DNA of 18,250 nucleotides from an uncultured Lachnospiraceae bacterium (GTDB lineage Bacteria; Bacillota; Clostridia; Lachnospirales; Lachnospiraceae): positions 1-18,250 of the forward strand of contig CAJTPM010000052.1 in NCBI GenBank assembly GCA_910578085.1, read 5' to 3'. Below the pieces are notes generated by a model. It did no database searches. It saw only the letters and a program-made list of their open reading frames with translations, and had not been told where the DNA came from. Of this stretch, positions 11,487 through 18,250 are shown piece by piece (position 1 is the stretch's first letter; every line of letters starts with the position of its first letter). Position numbers and translations under genes: made by a program.

Positions 11487-13637
11487 ATGGTAGCAAAGAG
11501 CGGAAACTTATCAATCAACAGCGATAATATTTTTCCTATTATTAAAAAATGGCTGTACTCGGATCAGGACATTTTTTACAGAGAGCTGATCTCCAACGGC
11601 TGCGATGCCATCACAAAGTTGAAGAAGTTAGATATGATGGGGGAGTATGCACTGCCTGAGGATTTTAAGCCAAGGATCGATGTGCAGATCCATCCGGAGA
11701 AAAAGACAATTAAAATTACTGATAACGGCATCGGCATGACGACGGACGAAGTGGAGGAGTATATCAATCAGATCGCATTTTCCGGAGCTACGGATTTTAT
11801 TGCGCAGTATAAGGACAAAACCAACGAGGATCAGATCATCGGGCATTTCGGACTGGGCTTCTATTCGGCGTTTATGGTAGCGGATGAAGTGCATATCGAC
11901 TCCCTGTCCTGGAAGAAAGGCGCGGAGCCGGTACACTGGGAGTGCGACGGCGGCACGGAGTTCTCCATGGAAAAAGGTGATAAAGCGGAAGTTGGCACAA
12001 CGGTCACCCTGTTTTTGAATGAGGATTGCCTGAAATACTGTAATGAGTATGAGGCCAGAAGCGTTGTTCAGAAATACTGTTCCTTTATGCCGACAGAGAT
12101 CTATCTCTCCAAAGAGGAGAGCGACGAAACCCAGACCATTGATGCGGAGGAGAAGTTAGAGAGCGATATCGTGGTGGAGGAGCTGCCGAAGGAAAAGGAA
12201 GAGGACAAACAGCGCCTGAAAATAAAGAGGCGTCCCCAGTTGTTAAACGATATTCATCCGCTTTGGGCAAAGCATCCCAACGAGTGCACAAAGGAAGAAT
12301 ATCTGGAATTTTACCGCAAGGTATTCCAGGATTACAAGGAGCCCCTGTTCTGGATCCATCTGAATATGGATTATCCTTTCAACTTAAAAGGCATCCTGTA
12401 TTTCCCGAAGATCAATCTGGAGTACGAGTCCATCGAGGGAAAGATCAAACTGTACAACAACCAGGTGTTTATTGCGGATAACATCAAGGAAGTTATTCCG
12501 GAATTCCTGCTTCTGTTAAAGGGGGTCATCGACTGTCCGGATCTGCCGTTAAATGTGTCCAGAAGCGCCCTGCAGAACGATGGTTTTGTGAAAAAGATTT
12601 CCGATTATATCACGAAGAAAGTGGCGGATAAGCTGTCCGGCATGTGTAAGACAGATAAGGAAGAGTATGATAAATACTGGGATGATATCAGCCCCTTCAT
12701 CAAGTTTGGCTGTCTGAAAGACGACAAGTTCTGCGAAAAGATGACGGACTATATTCTGTTTAAGAATCTGGAGGGCAAATATCTGACGCTGCCGGAATGC
12801 CTGGAAGTGGCAAAGAGCGATCCGGATGAGGCGGAGGAAAACGCTGAGGGCGAGAACGCTGTGGATGAAAACGGCGAAGAGGCAGAGGCAGAGGCCGTTG
12901 GAGAAGGCACAGGCGCCGGGGAGGCCGTGGACGAAAACGGCGAAAAGGTGGAAGCCGAGGTTGTGACCGAAGAGCCGGATGCAGAAGATGCGGACGGCGG
13001 TGATGACGCAGAGGAAAAAAAGGAAAAGATTATCTATTATGTAACCGACGAGAGGCAGCAGGGCCAGTATATCAATATGTTCAAGGCTGCAAAGATGGAC
13101 GCTGTGATCCTGACACACAATATCGATCAGCCTTTTGTACAGCAGCTGGAATCCAAAAATGAAGGCATCAAATTCATGCGTATCGATGCGGATCTGACGG
13201 AGAACTTCAAGGCAAAGACTTCCAAAAAGGCTGAGAAGGAACTGGAAGAAAACGCGGAAGCCATCGGGAAATTAGTGAAGAAGGCGCTGAAAAAGGACAA
13301 GCTGACCGTGAAGCTTGAAAAGCTGAAAAATAAAAAGATTTCGTCCATGCTGACCATCTCCGAAGAGAGCCGCAGAATGCAGGATATGATGAAGATGTAT
13401 GCGGTGAACGGTATGGATATGGGGATGTTCGGGGAAGAGGGCGAAACCCTTGTCTTAAACGCAAGCCATCCTCTGGTACAGTATGTCATGGAGCATAAGG
13501 AGGAGAAAGACTCCAAAATGATCTGCGAACAGCTCTATGATCTGGCGAAGATCCAGAATGCACCGCTTCCGGCGGAGGAGATGGCGAACTTCGTTGCGAG
13601 AAGCAATGAGATTATGATGCTTTTGATGAATAAATAA
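11487..13637 (+). CDS. htpG: HSP90-family chaperone HtpG
   Basis: A 716-residue cytoplasmic ATP-dependent chaperone. The GHKL ATPase domain holds the Mg/ATP residues in RELISNGCDAITK (Glu33, Asn37, Asp40), DNGIGM (79-84) and GHFGLGFYSAFM (119-130). A charged linker (about residues 221-251, EEKLESDIVVEELPKEKEED) leads to the middle domain, which includes NVSRSALQND, and then the C-terminal dimerisation domain. Between the middle-domain part ending LEVAKSDPD and KIIYYVTDER lies a Glu/Asp-rich, low-complexity insert of about 65 residues, absent from typical HtpG. AAGGAG, 10 bases before ATG11487, sets the start over ATG11463. CIRCE and the promoter upstream indicate heat-shock control by HrcA; a terminator follows. 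Confidence 0.97.
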   Translation: MVAKSGNLSINSDNIFPIIKKWLYSDQDIFYRELISNGCDAITKLKKLDMMGEYALPEDFKPRIDVQIHPEKKTIKITDNGIGMTTDEVEEYINQIAFSGATDFIAQYKDKTNEDQIIGHFGLGFYSAFMVADEVHIDSLSWKKGAEPVHWECDGGTEFSMEKGDKAEVGTTVTLFLNEDCLKYCNEYEARSVVQKYCSFMPTEIYLSKEESDETQTIDAEEKLESDIVVEELPKEKEEDKQRLKIKRRPQLLNDIHPLWAKHPNECTKEEYLEFYRKVFQDYKEPLFWIHLNMDYPFNLKGILYFPKINLEYESIEGKIKLYNNQVFIADNIKEVIPEFLLLLKGVIDCPDLPLNVSRSALQNDGFVKKISDYITKKVADKLSGMCKTDKEEYDKYWDDISPFIKFGCLKDDKFCEKMTDYILFKNLEGKYLTLPECLEVAKSDPDEAEENAEGENAVDENGEEAEAEAVGEGTGAGEAVDENGEKVEAEVVTEEPDAEDADGGDDAEEKKEKIIYYVTDERQQGQYINMFKAAKMDAVILTHNIDQPFVQQLESKNEGIKFMRIDADLTENFKAKTSKKAEKELEENAEAIGKLVKKALKKDKLTVKLEKLKNKKISSMLTISEESRRMQDMMKMYAVNGMDMGMFGEEGETLVLNASHPLVQYVMEHKEEKDSKMICEQLYDLAKIQNAPLPAEEMANFVARSNEIMMLLMNK
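12858..12944 (+). repeat. Duplicated block in the acidic insert of htpG
   Basis: A 21-base block encoding AVDENGE occurs at 12858-12878 and again at 12924-12944, with two synonymous changes. Each is followed by an EAE-V-type stretch. The period is 66 bases, or 22 residues. The surrounding insert is almost entirely Glu, Asp, Ala and Gly, which suggests growth by local duplication. Confidence 0.8.
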
Positions 13638-13661
13638 AAATATTTTTAAATAATGATAATT

Positions 13662-13694
13662 AGGCAGGGATTTTTTGGATCTCTGCCTGATTTT
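13662..13694 (+). terminator. Rho-independent terminator of htpG
   Basis: AGGCAGGGAT (13662-13671) pairs with ATCTCTGCCT (13679-13688), with one G-U pair, followed by GATTTT. It starts 24 bases past the stop codon. Confidence 0.75.
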
Positions 13695-13788
13695 GATGTA
13701 CAGGCTTCACAGGATATGATCACCCCCATCCGGGCGGCCTCCCCCAAAAACCTGCCCCCACCCTGTTTCAGAAAATTCCCCGTAATGT

Positions 13789-13817
13789 TTGTGAAGTGCG
13801 GATTTATGTGGTATACT
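13789..13817 (+). promoter_or_regulatory. Sigma-A promoter of the degV-vanZ operon
   Basis: TTGTGA (13789-13794) and TATACT (13812-13817) are separated by 17 bases. The start would be near 13824, giving a leader of about 27 bases that contains the AGGAGG site. Confidence 0.8.
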
Positions 13818-13850
13818 GGGAAAAGGTTTTGGATAGGAGAGGAGGAAATT

Positions 13851-14741
13851 ATGATGAGTGACTATATTATCAGCTGCTGCTCTACAGCGGATCTAGAGAA
13901 GGAGCATTTTGAAAAACGTGATATTCACTACATTTGCTTTCATTTTGAGTTAGATGGGAAACAATACAGAGATGATCTGGGGCAGTCTATCCCTTTTGAT
14001 GAGTTTTATCGCAGGATGCAGGAGGGCGCATCGACGAGAACATCCCAGATCAATGTGGAAGAGTTCCGGGAATATTTTGAGCCGTTCCTGAAAGCGGGGA
14101 AGGATATTTTACATGTGACGCTTTCTTCCGGCATTTCCGGTGTGTTTAATTCGGCAAAACTGGCGGCCGATGAACTGATGGAGCAGTATCCGGACAGGAA
14201 GATCTATGTGGTGGATTCTCTGGGAGCGTCTTCGGGCTATGGTCTGATCATGGATAAAATGGCGGATCTGCGGGACGAGGGAAAAACACTTGAGGAGGCG
14301 CATCAGTGGCTGGAAGAAAATAAGCTGAAACTGCATCACTGGTTTTTCTCCACGGATCTGACATTTTATATCAGAGGCGGCCGGATCTCCAAAACAGCGG
14401 GAACGGTAGGGATGGTGTTAAATATCTGCCCGCTTTTAAATATGGATAACGAGGGAAGGCTGATCCCTAGACAGAAGATCAGGACAAAGAAAAAAGTAAT
14501 ACAGGAAATTACCGAAAAGATGAAAGAACACGCACAGAACGGGACAGACTATAGTGGGAAGTGTTATATTTCCCAGTCAGCATGTTACGAAGATGCGAAA
14601 AAGGTGGCGGATCTTGTGGAGGAGGCGTTTCCAAAGCTGTCAGGGAAAGTGGTTATCAACAACATCGGCACCACCATCGGCAGCCATACGGGACCAGGAA
14701 CAGTGGCACTGTTTTTCTGGGGTGACGCAAGAAAGGACTGA
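13851..14741 (+). CDS. DegV family fatty-acid-binding protein
   Basis: A 296-residue cytoplasmic protein of the DegV/FakB family, which binds one fatty acid and, in partner systems, presents it to the kinase FakA. Conserved elements are CCSTADLEKEHFEKRDI near the N-terminus, ASTRTSQIN, LSSGISGVFNSAK, VVDSLGASSGYG, FYIRGGRISKTAG and the C-terminal GPGTVALFFWG. Length is normal. GGAGG, 5 bases before ATG13851, fixes the start; ATG13854 is an equally spaced alternative, while the long upstream extension to 13653 crosses the terminator and promoter and is not real. It is the first gene of a tight operon, 3 bases from a VanZ-family gene. No fakA is in view. Confidence 0.93.
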   Translation: MMSDYIISCCSTADLEKEHFEKRDIHYICFHFELDGKQYRDDLGQSIPFDEFYRRMQEGASTRTSQINVEEFREYFEPFLKAGKDILHVTLSSGISGVFNSAKLAADELMEQYPDRKIYVVDSLGASSGYGLIMDKMADLRDEGKTLEEAHQWLEENKLKLHHWFFSTDLTFYIRGGRISKTAGTVGMVLNICPLLNMDNEGRLIPRQKIRTKKKVIQEITEKMKEHAQNGTDYSGKCYISQSACYEDAKKVADLVEEAFPKLSGKVVINNIGTTIGSHTGPGTVALFFWGDARKD

Positions 14742-14744
14742 ACC

Positions 14745-15269
14745 TTGAAAAAAGCGATATGCACAGGCGCGGATAAAAGTGTGGCGATGAAGCGGGCGCA
14801 GATTTTGCTGAGGATCCTTGTCATGGTCATGTTTTTTGCCTCTGTTCTGTTTATCTGGCATAATTCGATGGAGAGCGCGGAGGTTTCCGCCGGGCGAAGC
14901 GGAAGAGTAACTGAAGCGGTCAACGGAGTGCTGGAATCCATGGGAAGAGAGGCCGTCACGGAACATTTTGTCCGAAAAATGGCTCATTTTTCAGAATATG
15001 GCCTGGAGGGCGTATTGACGGTACTTTTGTTTGTGGTATACTGTTTGAAACCAAAAAAAAATATGATTCTGTCTGTCCTGACAGGATTGTTTACGGCAGT
15101 GGTGGATGAGTCGATCCAGTTTTTTTCGGCGGGAAGGGCTCCAGGTGTTCTGGATGTCTGTATTGATATGGCCGGTTTTATCTGCGGCATGCTGTTTATG
15201 GTGGCAGCATATTATATCGTTCAGACGGGCCGTGTGATACTGCATGACCGCACTGTTCGGAGAGGATGA
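14745..15269 (+). CDS. VanZ family membrane protein
   Basis: A 174-residue membrane protein with about four hydrophobic segments. VanZ signatures (PF04892) are FIWHNSMESAEVS after the first helix, VRKMAHFSEYGLEG, and DESIQFFSAGRAPGVLDV followed by IDMAGFICGM. VanZ relatives are linked to low-level teicoplanin resistance, but most chromosomal copies have no proven role. The start is TTG14745, 7 bases after AAAGGA and 3 bases after the degV stop; ATG14787 lacks a good binding site. Translation is probably coupled to degV. The pairing with a fatty-acid-binding protein may point to a membrane-lipid role, by inference only. Confidence 0.85.
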   Translation: MKKAICTGADKSVAMKRAQILLRILVMVMFFASVLFIWHNSMESAEVSAGRSGRVTEAVNGVLESMGREAVTEHFVRKMAHFSEYGLEGVLTVLLFVVYCLKPKKNMILSVLTGLFTAVVDESIQFFSAGRAPGVLDVCIDMAGFICGMLFMVAAYYIVQTGRVILHDRTVRRG

Positions 15270-15272
15270 TAC

Positions 15273-15683
15273 ATGAGCGAAAAAAGGGATACGAAAGAAA
15301 AACAGGCAAAAAAGCTTCAGGAACTGAAAAAACTTGTGAAGATGGAAATAGAGGGGGGAGGCATATCGGCGGAGGAACTGGAAGACGTCCTCTGGGAGGC
15401 GCTTGTTTTGCTGGAAGGGAAGAATTTTGAGACGGCGAAACATTTAAACTACAGTTATTCTATTAAAGGGTATGAGATATTTGTCAGCAGAAAAGACAAG
15501 TCCATCACCCGCTCCACGGTAAATCTTTCCCTCTGGAATGCGATGGAGCTGCAAAAGGCGGGTTTGCCTGTCAGCGGCCCGAAAAAGTTAAAGACTTTCG
15601 GGGCCAGTTATCTGTATCCGATTTTCATGGAGATCGGTGTGATCGTGCAGGATGAGATGGAACAGCTTTCCCTGGAACTGTAA
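15273..15683 (+). CDS. Protein of unknown function, third gene of the degV-vanZ operon
   Basis: A 136-residue protein I do not recognise. The first 40 residues are rich in Lys and Glu and probably helical (KEKQAKKLQELKKLVKMEIE). The rest has alternating hydrophobic stretches, including YSYSIKGYEIFVSRKDKSIT and GASYLYPIFMEIGVI. There is no signal peptide or convincing membrane segment, so it is likely cytoplasmic. GAGAGG, 7 bases before ATG15273, and a gap of only 3 bases from vanZ make it a confident member of the operon. It might be a regulator or an accessory factor, but no motif supports either. Confidence 0.75.
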   Translation: MSEKRDTKEKQAKKLQELKKLVKMEIEGGGISAEELEDVLWEALVLLEGKNFETAKHLNYSYSIKGYEIFVSRKDKSITRSTVNLSLWNAMELQKAGLPVSGPKKLKTFGASYLYPIFMEIGVIVQDEMEQLSLEL

Positions 15684-15753
15684 GACCGCTTCGGGATACA
15701 CACTTGCTTCGCCAGGCGCTGGCAAATAACCGGAATAAGTCGGAGGAAACTTT

Positions 15754-16677
15754 ATGGCAAAGAGAATGCTTGACTGTTATGCTTCTGATTTTCAGAAGTT
15801 TACGAAAGAGGATCTTCTGGAATCCATTTTAAAAAGTGAGGGGCGGATTATCGCCTGTGAGACCATAGGAACGCTGCAGCCCATGCTGGGGAATGTGACC
15901 AATGCGGAGTTTGTGGCGGCCATGGGAGCGGATGTCGTACTGCTCAATATGTTTGATGTGATAAAACCGGTGGTGAACGGACTGCCAAAGACAGAGCCGG
16001 AAAATACGGTGCGGCTCATAAAAAAGCTTACCGGGAGGCCGGTGGGGATCAATCTGGAACCTGTAAAAGAAGGGGAAGAGGGAGAGACAGAACCCATGTG
16101 GAAGATGTCCCCGGGGCGCAGAGCCACCGTGGAGAATGCAAAGCGGGCGGCGGAGATGGGGGTGGATCTGATTCTGCTGACCGGGAATCCGGGGATGGGC
16201 GTCAGCAATCCGGCTATCATTGAAACGTTAAAGCGTTACCGGGAAGCCGTGGGGGATCAGGTGGCGCTTGCCGCAGGGAAGATGCACGCGGCGGGGATCC
16301 TGTCGGAAGCGGCAGAAAATATCATGACGAAAGAGGACGTGGAGAGCTTTGTGAAAGCCGGCACCGATATCATTCTTCTGCCGGCGCCGGGGACTGTGCC
16401 GGGGATTACCGTGGAGTATGCGAAGGAACTTGTAACCTGCGCCCATGAACTGGGAGCCATGACAATCACTGCCATCGGGACGTCCCAGGAGGGGGCTGAT
16501 ACGGACACGATAAAGCGGCTTGCGTTACTGTGCAAGATGACCGGGACGGATATCCACCATCTGGGGGATGCCGGGTACGGTGGTATGTCCCTGCCGGAAA
16601 ATATATTCGCTTATTCCACGGCAGTCCGGGGAATAAGGCATACTTACCACAGGATGGCGGCATCGGTGGAGAGATAG
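15754..16677 (+). CDS. Predicted TIM-barrel-like protein of unknown function
   Basis: A 307-residue cytoplasmic protein whose family I cannot name with confidence. Strand-then-loop units recur along it: GRIIACETIG, GADVVLLNMFDV, RPVGINLEPV, GVDLILLTGNPGMGVSNP, QVALAAGKMHAAG, GTDIILLPAPGTVPGI, MTITAIGTSQEGAD and GTDIHHLGDAGYGG. This spacing of hydrophobic strands ending in Gly/Asp/Asn-rich loops suggests a beta/alpha (TIM) barrel. A catalytic Asp/Glu/His set near the loop ends is plausible (ETIG, NLEPV, HHLGD). CGGAGG, 8 bases before ATG15754, fixes the start. It stands 70 bases after the operon and before a hairpin without a T tract. No transporter or pathway partner is adjacent, so the substrate is open. 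Confidence 0.8.
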   Translation: MAKRMLDCYASDFQKFTKEDLLESILKSEGRIIACETIGTLQPMLGNVTNAEFVAAMGADVVLLNMFDVIKPVVNGLPKTEPENTVRLIKKLTGRPVGINLEPVKEGEEGETEPMWKMSPGRRATVENAKRAAEMGVDLILLTGNPGMGVSNPAIIETLKRYREAVGDQVALAAGKMHAAGILSEAAENIMTKEDVESFVKAGTDIILLPAPGTVPGITVEYAKELVTCAHELGAMTITAIGTSQEGADTDTIKRLALLCKMTGTDIHHLGDAGYGGMSLPENIFAYSTAVRGIRHTYHRMAASVER

Positions 16678-16701
16678 GGGGATTAATGCTGCGGAGAGTC
16701 C

Positions 16702-16725
16702 GGACAGGATATATGCATCCTGTCC
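16702..16725. other. Perfect 9-base hairpin without T tract, after the TIM-barrel-like gene
   Basis: GGACAGGAT (16702-16710) and ATCCTGTCC (16717-16725) are exact complements around a 6-base loop. No T run follows on either strand, so it is not a standard terminator. It may stabilise the 3' end of the upstream mRNA or be a protein-binding dyad. Confidence 0.5.
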
Positions 16726-16745
16726 TGCGGTACCGTCTGGCCGAA

Positions 16746-16774
16746 GTCACAAAAAGATCTGCCTCGCATATAAT
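16746..16774 (+). promoter_or_regulatory. Promoter of the SpoIID-like gene, possibly sporulation-linked
   Basis: TATAAT (16769-16774), preceded by GTCACA (16746-16751) at 17 bases, fits sigma-A weakly. The extended CATATAAT (16767-16774) is close to the sigma-E -10 consensus CATACAAT, so mother-cell control is possible. Transcription would start near 16781, which favours ATG16805 over ATG16790. Confidence 0.4.
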
Positions 16775-16804
16775 GGCGTAAGAGAATATATGCGGGGATT
16801 TTTT

Positions 16805-18076
16805 ATGCCAGAAAATAAACTGCATGCTGCGCAGAATGACTATACAGACAGAGGAAAACTGCAGATCAATGTGACTTCCACACTGGGATTTTTCCCGGTG
16901 ACGGATGCAAAAGTTACGGTAACGCTTTCAGGACAGCCAGATACGGTCATAGAGGAACTGAATACGGATATTTCGGGACAGACGGTGGAGATTGAACTGC
17001 CGGCGCCACCGCTTGACTACTCGTTAGAGCCGGAACAGGAGGTGCAGCCCTATGCTGACTATGATATTGCCGTGACGGCGCCGGGATATGAGACGGTTGT
17101 TGTGGAAGGCGTGCAGATACTGCCGGAAGTGGAATCCATTCAGCCCATCAGTATGATTCCTCAGGAGGTGGAGACAGCGCCGGAGGAGGATATTGTAATA
17201 CCGCCTCATACTCTGTTTGGGGAGTATCCGCCGAAAATTGAGGAAGATGAAGTCAAGCCGATAGATGAGGACGGGGAGATCGTTTTGAGCAGAGTGGTGA
17301 TACCGGAGACAGTGGTGGTACATGACGGACTGCCGACGGATACGTCAGCGCCGAATTACTATGTGCCCTACAGAGACTATATCAAGAATGTGGCTTCCTC
17401 GGAGATTTATGCTACCTGGCCGGAACAGACGATCTACGCCAATGTTTTAGCTATTATGTCCTTCACCCTGAACAGAGTGTATACGGAGTGGTACAGGAAT
17501 CAGGGACGCAATTTCACGATCACCTCTTCCACTGCCTATGACCAGAAATGGATGCGGGGCAGAAATATTTACAGCAATATCAGTTATCTGGTGGATACGA
17601 TCTTTGCAAATTATCTGTCAAGGCCCGGTGTACGGCAGCCCATTTTTACCTCATACTGCAACGGTACGACCGTCACATGCAACGGTCTTTCTCAGTGGGG
17701 CTCCAAGTATCTGGGAGATCAGGGGTACTCTGCTATAGAGATCATACGCTATTACTATGGGAGCGATATGTATATCAATACGGCGACCAGCGTTTCCGGT
17801 GTGCCTTCGTCCTGGCCGGGATATAATCTGACCATAGGCGCCAGAGGGGATAAAGTGCGGCAGATTCAGGAACAGCTTAACCGCATTGCTCAGAATTATC
17901 CGGCTATTCCGGTGGTTCCTGCAGATGGCATCTATGGGCCGAGAACGGCGGAGACTGTCAGAGTGTTCCAGCGGATATTCGGCCTTCCTGTGTCGGGGAT
18001 TGTAGACTACCCGACATGGTATAAAATCTCTGCAGTTTACGTGGCAGTAACAAGGATAGCGGAGCCCGGAACATGA
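16805..18076 (+). CDS. SpoIID-like domain protein with C-terminal peptidoglycan-binding domain
   Basis: A 423-residue protein with three parts. Residues 13-110 look like a beta-sandwich (RGKLQINVTSTLGFFPVTDA), then a Pro/Glu-rich linker. Residues 187-330 match the SpoIID/LytB fold: VPYRDYIKNVASSEI with the likely catalytic Glu of the SpoIID lytic transglycosylase, ATWPEQTIYANVLAIMSFT, and NGLSQWGSKYLGDQGYS. Residues 340-418 are a peptidoglycan-binding domain (GARGDKVRQIQEQLNRI, DGIYGPRTAETVRVFQ). No signal peptide or membrane segment is seen from either ATG16805 or ATG16790. It may therefore act inside the mother cell, on the cortex, or leave by another route. ATG16805 follows GGGGA. Its role in cell-wall or spore-cortex remodelling is inferred. 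Confidence 0.82.
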   Translation: MPENKLHAAQNDYTDRGKLQINVTSTLGFFPVTDAKVTVTLSGQPDTVIEELNTDISGQTVEIELPAPPLDYSLEPEQEVQPYADYDIAVTAPGYETVVVEGVQILPEVESIQPISMIPQEVETAPEEDIVIPPHTLFGEYPPKIEEDEVKPIDEDGEIVLSRVVIPETVVVHDGLPTDTSAPNYYVPYRDYIKNVASSEIYATWPEQTIYANVLAIMSFTLNRVYTEWYRNQGRNFTITSSTAYDQKWMRGRNIYSNISYLVDTIFANYLSRPGVRQPIFTSYCNGTTVTCNGLSQWGSKYLGDQGYSAIEIIRYYYGSDMYINTATSVSGVPSSWPGYNLTIGARGDKVRQIQEQLNRIAQNYPAIPVVPADGIYGPRTAETVRVFQRIFGLPVSGIVDYPTWYKISAVYVAVTRIAEPGT

Positions 18077-18119
18077 TTAAAACCTGGAACAACTACTTAA
18101 AATAGATATATTTGATGAA

Positions 18120-18182
18120 AAAATGAAAAATAGACGGTTATAAACAGCTGTTACATATGATTTTTATTCTATTTTTCATTTT
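18120..18182. repeat. AT-rich 14-base inverted repeat after the SpoIID-like gene
   Basis: AAAATGAAAAATAG (18120-18133) and CTATTTTTCATTTT (18169-18182) are exact complements, with a 35-base centre that contains the palindrome ACAGCTGT (18144-18151). It may act as a transcription end point in both directions, although the stem is AT-only except for two G-C pairs. Confidence 0.6.
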
Positions 18183-18250
18183 CATGTAAAATATTTTTGG
18201 AGCTTCCTGTATAATTCAAATATAGGGAATTCCAAGAAGGGTGGTTGATA
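18183..18250 (+). promoter_or_regulatory. Probable promoter and leader of a gene starting beyond the window
   Basis: TATAAT (18210-18215) with a poor -35, then AAGAAGGGTGG (18234-18244), a ribosome binding site with no start codon yet in frame at a proper distance. The gene would begin within about 10 bases past 18250. Confidence 0.35.

Noticed and set aside
13653..13850. N-terminal extension of the DegV-family protein
   Set aside because: It would run through the htpG terminator and the TTGTGA/TATACT promoter; the DegV fold begins at 13851 behind an AGGAGG site.

Overview
The window looks like chromosomal DNA of a low-to-mid GC Gram-positive anaerobe of the class Clostridia, probably Lachnospiraceae. 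This rests on strong AGGAGG-type ribosome binding sites, sigma-A promoters with 17-base spacers, several TTG/GTG starts, an HrcA/CIRCE-controlled htpG, a FeoB-associated Cys-rich mini-protein, a phi3T-type ThyA and a SpoIID-like protein. No species can be named from the sequence alone.

Layout. 1-3000: a YihX-like HAD phosphatase converges on an orphan lipoprotein substrate-binding protein of an ABC importer. A degenerate PAP2-type membrane protein then converges, tail over tail, on a DtxR-family regulator with the iron-type ligand set C102/E105/H106. 3000-4780: an AT-rich, gene-poor stretch holding a 45-residue FeoB-associated Cys-rich membrane protein, a 63-residue unknown protein with three tandem 18-base repeats upstream, and tRNA-Gly(GCC) with its own promoter and terminator. 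4555-5954: an Rpn-family nuclease (PD-(D/E)XK, YhgA type) with a structured leader. An in-frame internal start with a strong Shine-Dalgarno site sits just before a C-terminal region carrying six 21-base (7-residue) tandem repeats. This matches the published Rpn-L/Rpn-S gene-within-gene toxin-antitoxin and anti-phage design. 6002-6856: a TraX-family membrane protein.

6960-11227: same-strand housekeeping genes: a beta-CASP metallo-beta-lactamase RNase-like enzyme, thymidylate synthase, dihydrofolate reductase (which regenerates the folate ThyA oxidises) and a parvulin-like lipoprotein ending in a clear terminator. 11288-13694: htpG with CIRCE operator, promoter and terminator; its protein carries an unusual acidic, internally duplicated insert. 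13789-15683: a tight degV-vanZ-unknown operon with 3-base gaps. 15754-16677: an unrecognised enzyme-like protein that looks like a TIM barrel. 16746-18076: a SpoIID-like plus peptidoglycan-binding protein with no signal peptide. The window ends in an AT-rich inverted repeat and what looks like the leader of a gene starting just past 18250.

The strongest candidate for an unusual system is the rpn locus, with its internal start and repeat array. Next come the iron-type regulator beside an orphan Feo accessory protein, and the 18-base tandem repeats at 3860-3914.
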